DNA from: Asbonarchaeum sp964517675
GTDB taxonomy: Archaea; Nanohalarchaeota; Nanosalinia; Nanosalinales; Nanoanaerosalinaceae
Reading direction: 5' to 3'
Assembly: GCA_964517675.1 (NCBI GenBank)
Contig: CAZFEL010000002.1
Span: forward strand, 1-64,000
DNA length: 64,000 bases
The translations under genes were made by a program, and so were the position numbers. The number at the start of each line of letters is the position of its first letter. Position 1 is the first letter of the stretch. Positions 32,164 to 41,843 of this stretch are shown piece by piece. Below the pieces are notes generated by a model. The model did not search any database and was not told the origin of the DNA. It saw only the letters and a program-made list of their open reading frames with translations.

Positions 32164-33255
32164 ATGCCCTCTCCGTTCGACAGGCTCGCCAGGTACCAGA
32201 TCAAGCACCCTGAGGCCATCGTCGTGGCCGGGCTCGTCCTGACCGCCGTCCTGATGGCCGGCATCCCCAAGATCGAGCTCCAGACCGACTTCCAGGACAG
32301 CCTCCCCGATGACATACCGGCGATCCAGGCACAGGAGAAGGTCGAGAGCAACTTCGGCAGCCAGAACGCCATCATCGTCTTGTTCCAGGTCGATGACAGC
32401 AAGCTGGAGGAGTCCTTCGTCACCGATGTCCGGGACCCCCGGCTCATCGAGTCGATGCGGTTCCTCGAGAGCGAGCTCGCGGACGAACCTCTTGTCGGCT
32501 CCGTCAACTCCATGGCCTCACTGTTCCCGACACAGCCAGCGAGCAAGCAAGAGGTCATCCCGCGCCTCGAGGCCTCATCCGCATCGTTCACCAACCGGGA
32601 CTTCACCGCCACCACGATGTTCGTCGAGATCAGCGAGGAGTCCACAGAGGAAACGATACGCGAGGCCACACAGATCCTCGAGGACAACATCGACCAGACC
32701 CCGACCTACCCCGGCATCGACATCCGGATCACGGGCACGCCCGTCATCAGGACGACCCTCGCCGACATCATGGTGACCGATTCAGCACGGACGATAGCCA
32801 TCGCGGCCATCCTCATCCTCTCCCTGCTTGCCCTCGCCCGGGGGATCGTCTACGGACCGATAACGTTTATCCCACTGCTCGCCGGCGTCTTCTGGACGCT
32901 CGGCACGATGGGACACGTCGGCATCCCGCTTTCCTTCGCCACCATCACCCTCGGCTCGATGATCCTCGGGCTCGGGGTGGAGTACGGCTCGTTCATCACC
33001 GAGCGCATCCTCGAGGAACTCGACGAACAGGACCTCGACGGTGCCATCGCCACCGCCGTTCCCAACACCGGCCGGGCCATCCTCGGCTCTGCCACGACAG
33101 ACGGGATCGGGTTCCTCGCCCTGCTGCTGGCATCGATATCGTTCGTCCGCGATCTCGGTCTCACACTGGCCCTCGGTGAGTTCCTCACCGTCGGCTCAGC
33201 CCTGATCATCACACCAGCCTTCATCGTCATGTACAGGCGGAGGTGGGCGTCATGA
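32164..33255 (+). CDS. RND/MMPL exporter, N-terminal half
   Basis: 363 aa representing one repeat of an RND-superfamily (MMPL, HAE3-type) transporter: TM1 (about 18-36), a ~170-residue extracellular loop (porter domain) with TDFQDSLPDDIPAIQ, and a bundle of five helices. ILGLGVEYGSFITERILEE near helix 4 carries an acidic residue in the place of the proton-relay Asp, and ATTDGIGFLALLLA is the next signature. The second half is encoded separately at 33252-34415. Leaderless start ATG 32164. Confidence 0.87.
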   Translation: MPSPFDRLARYQIKHPEAIVVAGLVLTAVLMAGIPKIELQTDFQDSLPDDIPAIQAQEKVESNFGSQNAIIVLFQVDDSKLEESFVTDVRDPRLIESMRFLESELADEPLVGSVNSMASLFPTQPASKQEVIPRLEASSASFTNRDFTATTMFVEISEESTEETIREATQILEDNIDQTPTYPGIDIRITGTPVIRTTLADIMVTDSARTIAIAAILILSLLALARGIVYGPITFIPLLAGVFWTLGTMGHVGIPLSFATITLGSMILGLGVEYGSFITERILEELDEQDLDGAIATAVPNTGRAILGSATTDGIGFLALLLASISFVRDLGLTLALGEFLTVGSALIITPAFIVMYRRRWAS

Positions 33256-34415
33256 GCAACGCTGTCATCGACCGGTATGCCGAGATCGTCGCAGCACGGC
33301 CCGGGACCATCCTCATCACCGCCATCATTGCAATCGCCGTCCTCGGGGCCGGCGGCAGCCAGGTCGATACCGTCCAGCAGGGGACCGATGATTTCCTCCC
33401 GGACTCGTTCCTCGTCATGCAGGCTTTCGACACCATCCGGGCCGAGTTCAACAGCGCAGAGGCGACAACCTACACCATACTCATCGAGACCGATCCCTCC
33501 TTCTCGAACAGCACCGAGGTCCGTGACATACGCGACCCCAGGGTGCTCCGGTACATCGCGACCATCACGAACGACATCGAGCGCCTCGAGAAGATAACCA
33601 GTGTCAGCAGCCCCCTCGACCTGTTCAGCGACATCCCGGCCAGCACCGCGGCCACACGGGACACCCTGACCCGGCTTGGGGAGCCGCGGTGGTCCCAGTA
33701 CATCAGCACCGACTTCATAGCCGCCCGGATCGACGCGGAGGCCGCAGGCCTGTCGGTCGAGGAAGAGACAGAGGTCGCGAACCTGATCAGACAGACCGTC
33801 GAGGCACACGACCAGCCAGCAGGGATCGAGCTGACCTACACCGGGCAGACCTACATCGACCAGGCCTTCCAGGACCAGACCAACAGCACCATGTCCGTCA
33901 CCACGAACATCGCCCTGCTCGGCATCTTCCTCGTCGTCATCATCCTGTTCCGCTCGCTGTACTACGGCCTGACATCGTTCCTCACCCTCGTCGTCGGCAT
34001 CGTCACCGGGTTCGGCCTGTTCGGCTACCTCGGGTTCAACATGAGCCCAACGACCAGCGGGGCCATCGCGATGGGCATCGGGATCGCCGTCGACTTCGGC
34101 ATCCAGCCGGTCTCCCGGTACCTCGAAGAGCGGGAGGACCACGACATCGAGCATGCGGTCACTATCATGATGGACGGGGTCGCCCGGCCGATGACCCTGG
34201 GCCTGATCGCGGCTCTGTTCGGCTTTGCCTCCCTCGCAACCGGCCAGATAACGTTCCTCTCCGACCTCGGCATCTTGCTTTCCCTCACCACCCTGATGGC
34301 GTTCATCTCGGCCTTCGTCGTCCTGCCACCCACGATGATACTGTATGACAGACACGTCACGGACAGGGTACGGCTATCCATGCTTGACGCACTGCGCGAG
34401 AAGGTGATACAATGA
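33252..34415 (+). CDS. RND/MMPL exporter, C-terminal half
   Basis: 387 aa with the same six-helix plus large-loop layout: TM1 (about 20-38), loop 45-215 with DDFLPDSFLVMQAF, then five helices containing GAIAMGIGIAVDFGIQPVSRYLEE, whose Asp is the expected proton-relay residue. Starts at ATG 33252 in an ATGA overlap with the first half, so the two are co-translated and presumably form a heterodimer equal to a normal 12-helix RND protein. Substrate likely hydrophobic or lipid-like, by family. Confidence 0.87.
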   Translation: MSNAVIDRYAEIVAARPGTILITAIIAIAVLGAGGSQVDTVQQGTDDFLPDSFLVMQAFDTIRAEFNSAEATTYTILIETDPSFSNSTEVRDIRDPRVLRYIATITNDIERLEKITSVSSPLDLFSDIPASTAATRDTLTRLGEPRWSQYISTDFIAARIDAEAAGLSVEEETEVANLIRQTVEAHDQPAGIELTYTGQTYIDQAFQDQTNSTMSVTTNIALLGIFLVVIILFRSLYYGLTSFLTLVVGIVTGFGLFGYLGFNMSPTTSGAIAMGIGIAVDFGIQPVSRYLEEREDHDIEHAVTIMMDGVARPMTLGLIAALFGFASLATGQITFLSDLGILLSLTTLMAFISAFVVLPPTMILYDRHVTDRVRLSMLDALREKVIQ

Positions 34416-35623
34416 CACAGAACCGACTCAACAAGACACTCACGACAACGTTCCTTATCGCCCTCCTCGCCGCCACAGCGGCGGCACAGGGCCCGACCGT
34501 AAACCTCGACGGACAGCTCCTCACCTCCGATCCACCACAGCTCCAGGCCGGGGGAAGCGGTGACGTGACGGTCGCCATACGCAACACAGGCGACACGAAA
34601 GCCGAGAACGTCACCGTGACGCTGCTGGACAGGCATCCGTTCCAGATCCAGCCCGATCGGCAGCGGACCTACGACATCGGCTCGATCGCGCCCGGTCAGA
34701 AGTACTACATCTCCACCTCCGTCCTCGTCGCCGATGATGCCCCCGACGGCAGCAACGACCTCCAGATGAGAGTCAGCACATCCACCGGGACGCGGACACT
34801 CGATGTCCCACTCGAGGTCCGGGCCGAGGACCTCGAGCTCAACCTCGCGAACGTCCAGACACAGCCCACCACGCTGCGTCCCGACACGGAGGACGCATCC
34901 GTCTCGGTCACGGTGACCAACACCGGCCAGAAGGCCGCCGAGAACGTCGTCCTCGACCTCGAGCTGCCACACGGCATCGAGCCGACCAGCTCGCTGTCCT
35001 ACAGGCACGCCCTCGGGACGGTCCCGGCAGGTGAGACCAGGACCGCCTCCTTCCAGCTCGATGTGAACGCCTCGGTCGAACCTGGGCTGCTGGAGTTCCC
35101 TGCCAGCCTGACCTACAGCCCCGGAGATTCGGCAGAGGAACTGAGCAAGGATGTTCCCTTCTCCGTCAACATCGAGGGCGCCCCACTGTACTCTATCACC
35201 GATATCGAGTCCGACCTGACCGCCGGGAAGCAGGGCCAGATCCGCGTGACCGTCGAGAACACCGGGACAGCGGAATCCACATCCACCCGGCTGCGGGTGC
35301 TGGACAATGCCGACCTGCCGTTCAGCTTCGAATCGGCCAACGTCTTCATCGGCACCCTCGAACCCGGGGATGACGGGACCGCCGTGTTCACCACGACGGT
35401 CGAGAGCGACGCGGCCGTGAAGGAGTACCTGCTCGACTTCGAGGCACGCGGGACCCAGGACACCACTGTCTTCGTCGACGAGGAGACAGAAGGCATCAGG
35501 GTCAGCGGCAGCTCCGGGACCTCCGGGAGCACGATCGATCCCATCTCCGCCGGCCTCGGCGGCCTCGTCGTCGCGGTCCTCGCGGGAGCAGGCTTCCTCA
35601 TCCGGCGGCGCAGGCAGGACTGA
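34412..35623 (+). CDS. Exported NEW3/CARDB-repeat protein (COG1361-like)
   Basis: 403 aa with a Sec signal (LNKTLTTTFLIALLAATAAAQG), three Ig-like NEW3/CARDB repeats (about 35-135, 140-260, 265-370), each with a GxxxxVTVxxxNTGxxxxxNVTV pattern, and a C-terminal membrane helix followed by RRRRQD. It overlaps the exporter gene by ATGA. COG1361-type surface proteins are commonly encoded with MMPL exporters in archaea, so it may act as a periplasmic-side adaptor or cargo-binding partner. Confidence 0.8.
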   Translation: MTQNRLNKTLTTTFLIALLAATAAAQGPTVNLDGQLLTSDPPQLQAGGSGDVTVAIRNTGDTKAENVTVTLLDRHPFQIQPDRQRTYDIGSIAPGQKYYISTSVLVADDAPDGSNDLQMRVSTSTGTRTLDVPLEVRAEDLELNLANVQTQPTTLRPDTEDASVSVTVTNTGQKAAENVVLDLELPHGIEPTSSLSYRHALGTVPAGETRTASFQLDVNASVEPGLLEFPASLTYSPGDSAEELSKDVPFSVNIEGAPLYSITDIESDLTAGKQGQIRVTVENTGTAESTSTRLRVLDNADLPFSFESANVFIGTLEPGDDGTAVFTTTVESDAAVKEYLLDFEARGTQDTTVFVDEETEGIRVSGSSGTSGSTIDPISAGLGGLVVAVLAGAGFLIRRRRQD

Positions 35624-35673
35624 GACCGTAAGTGCCAAAAACCTGGAAGCCCAACGTGATGGCGGTGATGGCA

Positions 35674-36037
35674 ATGACGGACGATGATGTCACCACCATC
35701 GCGGATCGGCTCCCCGAGAACTTCGTCGACAAACTCGCGGAGAAGGCAGGCGGGTACCGAACCAACATCGACCTCGAATGGCCCGAGGACGCCCCGGCAG
35801 CGTCAAGCGAGGTCGAGGACCTGATCGAGGCATACTCGCCCAAGACAGGGGGAGAAGCTCGGCCTGTTCACCGCCCAGCTCAAGCAGATGATGGACGATG
35901 TAGCGGAGGACGCCGAGCAGGCCCGTGATTACATCGAGGAGGAACTGGGCTGGCCCTCCCCCTTTTCCCTTTCTTCACCGGCACGGGAACGGCGGTACCT
36001 CTATAAGCTTCCACCCCGCGTTCCGTTGGGGGCGTGA
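35674..36037 (+). pseudogene. Frameshifted small acidic protein
   Basis: MTDDDVTTIADRLPENFVDK runs to IEAYSPKTGG at about 35849, where a GGGGG run shifts the frame; removing one G gives TGEKLGLFTAQLKQMMDDVA and EDAEQARDYIEEELGWPSP to a stop at 36035. The repaired product of about 120 aa is helical and soluble. In-frame ATGs at 35659 and 35668 are alternatives. The restored reading frame would overlap the next promoter and start. Confidence 0.55.
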
Positions 36038-38652
36038 CACTCATGGACATACCCAAAGCCAGGACCATCGATGACCTGTACCAGAAGACGAAAGAGTATG
36101 ACCTCGTCCTGACAACCGATGCACCGCTGGCAGACGCACTCACCAACCGGCTCGAGACACCGGTGGTCGGTACCGCCGCAACCACCCCGCTCCGCCTGGT
36201 CCTGCAGGAGTACGAGAACACTTCCTTGATGCGGCGCCAGGACCTGTTCCTCCACCTCCTCGAGAAGACCTCCCTCAGTCCGAAGCGGGCGGTCACGGTC
36301 CTCGATGCGATAACAAGCGCCTGGCAGCACACAGGTCGTCTCCGCGGGATCCTGGAGTACGACAGGTTCGATACACCCGCTATACGGGAGGCGATCGAGG
36401 CCATCGAAGGGACAGACAATATCTACGGTCAGCAGCAGGCATACAGCATAGACAAGGACCTCGATATCGCCGTCATCGGGTTCGAGCGGTTCACAGCACT
36501 GGATCGGTCCATCCTTCCGGATGACTACGATACCATCGATGCCTTCCACGACAGGGAGATCGACCTGCCACCGTTCAACGTCTTCGCATCAACCACCGGA
36601 CTCATCAGCGCGATCGAGGACACAGTCACCCGCGAGCGGGCCGATGACATCGCCATCGTCATGGACCCCTCCAGCCGGTACCAGGCACTGGTCGAGTCCG
36701 TCCTCGATGCTAACGATATACCGTACCTCCTACCCGATACCTACAGCGAGGACAGGACCCTGCGGCTCGTCCTCGAGATGCTCGAGACCGGGCTCAGCAG
36801 GGACCATCTCACCGTCGGGGATGTCCAGCCCCTGCTGCGGACCCTCGGCATCCACGTCCCCGACCGCCACGACAACAAGCGCCTGACAGATGCCGGGCGG
36901 GCGGAGACCGATGCCTTCCTCGAGCTCCTTGATGCGATGATCGAGGACAGCTTCGCGAAGACACTTTCCATCGTCGAGGACCGCCTCGATCGCGAGACCG
37001 GTGCCATCCAAGAGGTACTTGAAGATCTCGGCATCCTCGATGCACCGGTGACCGAGGAGCGGATCGACCTGCTCCGGTACTACCTCGATACCTTCCAGAT
37101 CAAGGACGAGACAGCAAGCCGCGGGGTGCTGATCGCCTCGCCAGGCAGCACCGCCTACATCGACAAGCCAACGGTCCTCCACATCGGCATGGACAGCTCC
37201 TGGACCGACGAGATCAAAAACAGGCCCTGGATCGACCGTGAGAACGAACAGGCGGACAACATCCGGCGGTTCCAGCTCCTCCTTCAGAACGGCACAGAGC
37301 AGCGGTTCCTCGTCCAGGACCGGGACCAGAACCGGCCCATGACCCCGTGCTCGTATTTCACCGAGCTCGCCGATGGAAGGTTCGAGACGTTCACGGACGC
37401 CGACCACCGACGGTACAGCCACAAGAAAGACGCCGAGGACGGCTTCCACCGGAAAAAAATCGACGTCGACCGCAGGCACAAAGACGCCTGGAGCAAGTCC
37501 TCCCTCGAGACCTTCGCCTGGTCACCGAGGCTTTACCTCTTCAAGAAGCTCGTCTCTGACATCGATACGTTCTACACGATCCGGGGCAACCTCTTCCACG
37601 ACTTCGCGGAGTTCTACGTCAGCCAACCGGATATCATCGAGGAGGAAGGAATCGAGACCTTCCTCGATATCATCATGGACGAGGTCAGACCGTACCGGGA
37701 CGACCGGGAGCTCCACGGGCTCAGGTCACGGTTCCGGGTCGGCCTCGAGACCATCACCGCCTTCCTCGACCAGTGCGAGCTCCAGGATTCCGATACCGAT
37801 GCCTTCGAACAGGACCCGGACAACGCCTTCGCCGAGCACTTCGATGCCGAGATAACCGCCACCGTGACCGAGCTCGAGTTCCATGACAGTGACCTTGGTG
37901 CGAAAGGCATCGTCGACCTGCTGGCTGGACCGGACCGCATCATCGATTTCAAGACCGGGACACGGACGAGCCCTTCCTCGATCGTCCGGAGATCGAACCT
38001 CGCGATGCTCGATGCGGACCAGAAACCGTCCTTCCAGGCGATGCTGTATCTCACCCACCAGCGACGCCTCGAACCCGACACGGAGCTTTCCTTCGTCTTC
38101 CTCCATGTCTTCGGTGACGACGCCGAGAAGCTCAACGGGGACACCGACATGGACGCGTTCACCACGACAGATATCAGGTACCGCCCACGGCGGTTCGAGG
38201 CCCACCTCGACCGGGAGGAGACCTTCGAGGAGCTCAAACACAGGACGAAGGCCCTCGAGAAGCTCCTCGATCCCCTCGGATACGACGGCTACCGGCAGAT
38301 CCTCGAGACCATCAAGAACGACGACATCTATGAGAACGAACAGTTCACGGACCAGAACCGCGAAGAGATACAGGAGCAGTGCCGACAGCTGCTCAATGTT
38401 GGTCGCGGCAAAGACATCACGGCACGCCAGCTCGAAAAAGGCACCGACCGCCTGCTCAGCCACATCCACACGATGCGGACGCAGAATTACTTCGAGGAGG
38501 ACCTCGATGCGTTCGAGATCTACATCCAGGAGCGACTGACAGCGTTCAACCAGGACTGTGTCCCGGGCAGGTTCCCTGTCGGTGATGCGGACCGGACCGA
38601 CCGAACCTTCAACCACAAGGATCTCGTCAGGGAGCCGGAGGCGGACCGATGA
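36034..38652 (+). CDS. AddB/RecB-like PD-(D/E)XK nuclease protein
   Basis: 872 aa. The N-terminal ~400 residues resemble the helicase-like part of AddB-type proteins but show no Walker A motif. A RecB-family nuclease domain lies at about 510-720: NLFHDFAEFYV (His/Glu region), AKGIVDLLAGPDRIIDFKTGT (Asp and the D-x-K pair near 640), and QAMLYLTHQ (Gln-x3-Tyr). ATGA overlap with the following UvrD-type helicase indicates a heterodimeric helicase-nuclease for double-strand-break end processing. TATA CTATAAGC sits about 30 bases before GTG 36034; ATG 36043 is an alternative start. Confidence 0.82.
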   Translation: MTLMDIPKARTIDDLYQKTKEYDLVLTTDAPLADALTNRLETPVVGTAATTPLRLVLQEYENTSLMRRQDLFLHLLEKTSLSPKRAVTVLDAITSAWQHTGRLRGILEYDRFDTPAIREAIEAIEGTDNIYGQQQAYSIDKDLDIAVIGFERFTALDRSILPDDYDTIDAFHDREIDLPPFNVFASTTGLISAIEDTVTRERADDIAIVMDPSSRYQALVESVLDANDIPYLLPDTYSEDRTLRLVLEMLETGLSRDHLTVGDVQPLLRTLGIHVPDRHDNKRLTDAGRAETDAFLELLDAMIEDSFAKTLSIVEDRLDRETGAIQEVLEDLGILDAPVTEERIDLLRYYLDTFQIKDETASRGVLIASPGSTAYIDKPTVLHIGMDSSWTDEIKNRPWIDRENEQADNIRRFQLLLQNGTEQRFLVQDRDQNRPMTPCSYFTELADGRFETFTDADHRRYSHKKDAEDGFHRKKIDVDRRHKDAWSKSSLETFAWSPRLYLFKKLVSDIDTFYTIRGNLFHDFAEFYVSQPDIIEEEGIETFLDIIMDEVRPYRDDRELHGLRSRFRVGLETITAFLDQCELQDSDTDAFEQDPDNAFAEHFDAEITATVTELEFHDSDLGAKGIVDLLAGPDRIIDFKTGTRTSPSSIVRRSNLAMLDADQKPSFQAMLYLTHQRRLEPDTELSFVFLHVFGDDAEKLNGDTDMDAFTTTDIRYRPRRFEAHLDREETFEELKHRTKALEKLLDPLGYDGYRQILETIKNDDIYENEQFTDQNREEIQEQCRQLLNVGRGKDITARQLEKGTDRLLSHIHTMRTQNYFEEDLDAFEIYIQERLTAFNQDCVPGRFPVGDADRTDRTFNHKDLVREPEADR

Positions 38653-41468
38653 CAGATAACAGACCGAACGAGGACCAGCAGGACTTCATCGAGACAACAG
38701 CGGGACCGATCCTCGTCGATGCCGGGGCAGGGACCGGGAAGACCTTCGCTATCACCCAGCGGTACATCCACCTGCTCGAGGACGGGAAAGACCCCCGCAA
38801 CATCCTGCTCCTGACGTTCACCCGGAACGCCGCCGAGAACATGAAAGAGCGGATCAACGCGGAGAGCGACCGCAGGCTCCACGATGCACCGATATCGACG
38901 TTCCACGCGTACTGTCGCCGCCTGGTCGCGGACCATGGTACGGAGGCAGCGGGTATGCTCGGACTGGACGGAGATCTCTCCACACGGGCGTCGGTCCTCG
39001 AGAACACAATACAGGAACGACAGGAGTTCGAGCGGTTCTACAGCCGGTTCCAGGACGACAACCCCGATCACGAGCAGTTCTACAGGCTCGTCTCCGGCGT
39101 TGAGGAGCTTCTCGACCTCATCAAGGCCCTTGCCTCCCGGGGCATCTTCCCGGACGAGGACGGCTGGTACCGGAACGGGTACCAGCACCTCCGCGGAGAC
39201 CAGGAGGTGTTCATGGAGCGATTCCATGCGATGAACGAGCCCGGAGACGGTGCCCGCGGCCCGACTCACTCCCGGCTCAGCACGAAAGCCTACAGCCGTA
39301 TGCGGCACCTCGTCCTGCCTGATGATGCACCGGCCCGGTCCGAGCTCCGGGACGGGAAACAGATCGATCCCGCACTGGCAGCAGAGGCCTTCGAGGGCGA
39401 CCGCGAAGAGCTGTTCGAGTTCGTCCATGACATCTACCGCGGCTACATCGAGTATGCGCTCCGGCGGAACTACCTCAACTTCCCGTTCATCCTCATGTTC
39501 GCGTTCATCGTCCTGTGCGAGGACGAGGAGCTCCGGGACGAGCTCGCCTTCGAGCACGTCATGATCGATGAGTTCCAGGACACCAACGAGATACAGCTCA
39601 AGATCGCGATGCTGCTTTCCGGGACCGGCAACATCGCCGCGGTCGGAGACTGGAAACAGAGCATCTACAGCTTCCAGTACACCGATGTGGATAACATCCT
39701 CGCCTTCAAGGACCGCCTGGAGCGGTTCAAAGACGAGCTCAACGCCGACAGGGAACGGATAATGTATCCTGTCGCGGACGTCACCGAGATCGGGTTCAGG
39801 ACGAACTACCGCTCCATCCAGCAGATCCTCGATGAAAGCGAACAAGCACTCACCCTCGCCGGTACCAGGGACCCGGCACGGGACTATTCCCTCGATGAAG
39901 ACGGGATCGAGGACAGGCTCATCTCGCTGGAAGCGTCCAGGGACGGCAGGGGCGAGGTCGGGAAGATCCTGGCCGAGGACGAACCCGCGGCAGTCCTGGC
40001 GAAGCTCCAGTCCATCGTCGACAGTCCCGACCACCCCCTCCCCGACGGGGACGGCGGTCGGCGCCGGATCAGGTGGTCCGACATCGCCGTCCTGACACGG
40101 ACACAGGACTTCGCCCTTGACCTCCAGCGGGAGGCCGGGCGGTACGACATCCCGCTGGCATATGAGGGAGGCGTGCGGCTGTTCCAGACCGATCCCGGTA
40201 TCATGCTACTGGCCTGGCTCCGGGTGCTCAACTGGGAGCACTCCCGGAAGGGCTGGGCAGTCATCCTCGAAGAGGCCGGCTACACCATCGATGAGATCGA
40301 ACAGATCCTCGGACAGGAAGACTATCCCCACGACATGCTGGCGTTCCACGAGAAACTCCAGGACCAGGACGCAATCCCCGCACAGGCCAGGCTCGTCTTC
40401 CAGCGGTACGGGATGACAGAGGGCTTCGGGGACAGGATCATCGATGTCCTCCATTCAACCCTTGAGGGATCGTACATGGACCTCGGCCAGCTCATCTCGT
40501 TCATCGAGGCAAACATCGAGGAAGGTGAGACCTACGACGTCGATACCAGTACCGAAGAGGAGATGGCGACCGTCCAGACGATCCACGCATCCAAGGGCCT
40601 CGAGTACCCCGTCGTGGTCATTGCCGATGTCAACGATCACCGCTTCCCCGGAAGAAACAAGAGCGGCGGCCGTATACAGTTCAACGACCCTATCGGGCTC
40701 CGCCAGACCAAAGTGTACCGCGAGAAGCCACCGTATGAGTTCGATGACTGGCGGCGGACCATCCTCGATCCCTGCCGGGACCACAAGGGCTATGATGAAG
40801 AGCGCCGGCTGCTGTACGTCGCAATGACCCGCGCGGAGAAGTACCTCTACGTGACCGCCGAGGAGGGTCGGGCCAGCCCGTTCTTCGAGATCGATCTCCC
40901 GGAGCTCGACGTCGAGGAGACACCCGAGCAGGAGGAAACGGAGCCAGCCACCGCCGAGCGGTTCAGCCTCGAGGAGCCCGACGAGCAGGCGCCGCTGAAG
41001 CTTTCCGTCCACGCACTGATGGACGAGCTCGAGGAGACGGCAGGAAAAGGTCCGGAGTTCGGCCGGCAGATCCATCGGTTCGCCGAGGACCTGATCAAGG
41101 GCCGCGGTGCAGAACCAAAGAGCGAGGACGAGGAACGGGTCAGAGACTTCCTCACAGACCTTGACGGCGATCTTCGGTCCGAGGTCCCGATGCTGTTACC
41201 GCTCGAGACCGCCACACGCCGGTACACACTCTCTGGGACGATCGATATCCTCCATGTCACCGATGACAGGATCGAGATCATCGACCTCAAGACCGACAGG
41301 GAACGGGCCAACCGGGCAGAGTACCGCAGACAGCTATCGGCCTACCTCCACGCCGTGGAGGCATCCTTCCCCGAGAAAGATGTCACCGCCTCCGTCCTCT
41401 GGACGAGCGATGGCGATCTGGACGAGATAGAACCGGCGCCGAAGGACCGGCTCGCGTATATGCTCTGA
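38649..41468 (+). CDS. UvrD/AddA-like helicase with C-terminal RecB nuclease domain
   Basis: 939 aa. Superfamily 1A motifs in order: NEDQQDFI (Q motif), VDAGAGTGKTFAI (Walker A, about 24-36), LLLTFTRNAAENM (Ia), DEFQDTNEIQ (II, about 307), GDWKQSIYSFQ (III), FRTNYRS (IV), TIHASKGLEYPVV (V) and LYVAMTRAEKYLYV (VI). A RecB-type nuclease follows: SGTIDILH (Asp about 864), EIIDLKTD (Asp/Lys about 880) and YRRQLSAYLHAV. It pairs with the upstream nuclease protein as an AddAB-like complex carrying two nuclease sites. Confidence 0.88.
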   Translation: MTDNRPNEDQQDFIETTAGPILVDAGAGTGKTFAITQRYIHLLEDGKDPRNILLLTFTRNAAENMKERINAESDRRLHDAPISTFHAYCRRLVADHGTEAAGMLGLDGDLSTRASVLENTIQERQEFERFYSRFQDDNPDHEQFYRLVSGVEELLDLIKALASRGIFPDEDGWYRNGYQHLRGDQEVFMERFHAMNEPGDGARGPTHSRLSTKAYSRMRHLVLPDDAPARSELRDGKQIDPALAAEAFEGDREELFEFVHDIYRGYIEYALRRNYLNFPFILMFAFIVLCEDEELRDELAFEHVMIDEFQDTNEIQLKIAMLLSGTGNIAAVGDWKQSIYSFQYTDVDNILAFKDRLERFKDELNADRERIMYPVADVTEIGFRTNYRSIQQILDESEQALTLAGTRDPARDYSLDEDGIEDRLISLEASRDGRGEVGKILAEDEPAAVLAKLQSIVDSPDHPLPDGDGGRRRIRWSDIAVLTRTQDFALDLQREAGRYDIPLAYEGGVRLFQTDPGIMLLAWLRVLNWEHSRKGWAVILEEAGYTIDEIEQILGQEDYPHDMLAFHEKLQDQDAIPAQARLVFQRYGMTEGFGDRIIDVLHSTLEGSYMDLGQLISFIEANIEEGETYDVDTSTEEEMATVQTIHASKGLEYPVVVIADVNDHRFPGRNKSGGRIQFNDPIGLRQTKVYREKPPYEFDDWRRTILDPCRDHKGYDEERRLLYVAMTRAEKYLYVTAEEGRASPFFEIDLPELDVEETPEQEETEPATAERFSLEEPDEQAPLKLSVHALMDELEETAGKGPEFGRQIHRFAEDLIKGRGAEPKSEDEERVRDFLTDLDGDLRSEVPMLLPLETATRRYTLSGTIDILHVTDDRIEIIDLKTDRERANRAEYRRQLSAYLHAVEASFPEKDVTASVLWTSDGDLDEIEPAPKDRLAYML

Positions 41469-41474
41469 CCGGGA

Positions 41475-41801
41475 CTAGTGCAGCCGGCCGCCGTCCGGGA
41501 CATCCTTCGCCGGGGCAACCAGGACCGGGTAGCCATCGTCTCCCGGCACACCGAGAGTCAGGGCCTGGGACTCGAACCCGGCGATGTTGACCGTACCGAG
41601 ATCGGTCGCACACAGGACCTGCCGGCCCTCCAGTTCCTCAGGGTTGTGGTGGGCCGCGAGCTGTGCCGCGGACCGGACCTCGCGGTCACCGAGATCGATC
41701 CAGAGCTTGACCATCTCCTCCTTCCGGCATTCCTCAAAGTGTTCGGCCTCCTGGACCGTCCCGACGACGATCGTGTTATCGAGCAGTGTCTCCTCTGACA
41801 T
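41475..41801 (-). CDS. CsaA-like tRNA-binding-domain protein
   Basis: 108 aa consisting of a single OB-fold tRNA-binding domain (PF01588 type): KLWIDLGDREVRSAAQLAAH, then LCATDLGTVNIAGFESQALT and a C-terminal PVLVAPAKDVPDGGRLH. This matches CsaA and the C-terminal part of methionyl-tRNA synthetase, with the second-strand KLxIDxG and G(F/I)xSxA(L/M) signatures. Possible tRNA-binding or chaperone-like role. Divergence from the helicase gene is minimal (six bases between stops). Confidence 0.8.
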   Translation of the reverse strand: MSEETLLDNTIVVGTVQEAEHFEECRKEEMVKLWIDLGDREVRSAAQLAAHHNPEELEGRQVLCATDLGTVNIAGFESQALTLGVPGDDGYPVLVAPAKDVPDGGRLH

Positions 41802-41843
41802 GGTCCAGACTTGGCCGTCAACGGTTAAATACGCTGCCGGCAG

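Noticed and set aside
32850..35674. Very long antisense reading frames (501 and 549 codons) opposite the RND genes and COG1361 gene
   Set aside because: They mirror codon structure of strongly supported genes in GC-rich DNA, have low-complexity Asp/Arg/Gly sequence and lack promoters or domains.
38520..40034. 504-codon antisense frame opposite the AddA-like helicase
   Set aside because: Shadow of a gene with complete helicase motifs; no independent evidence.
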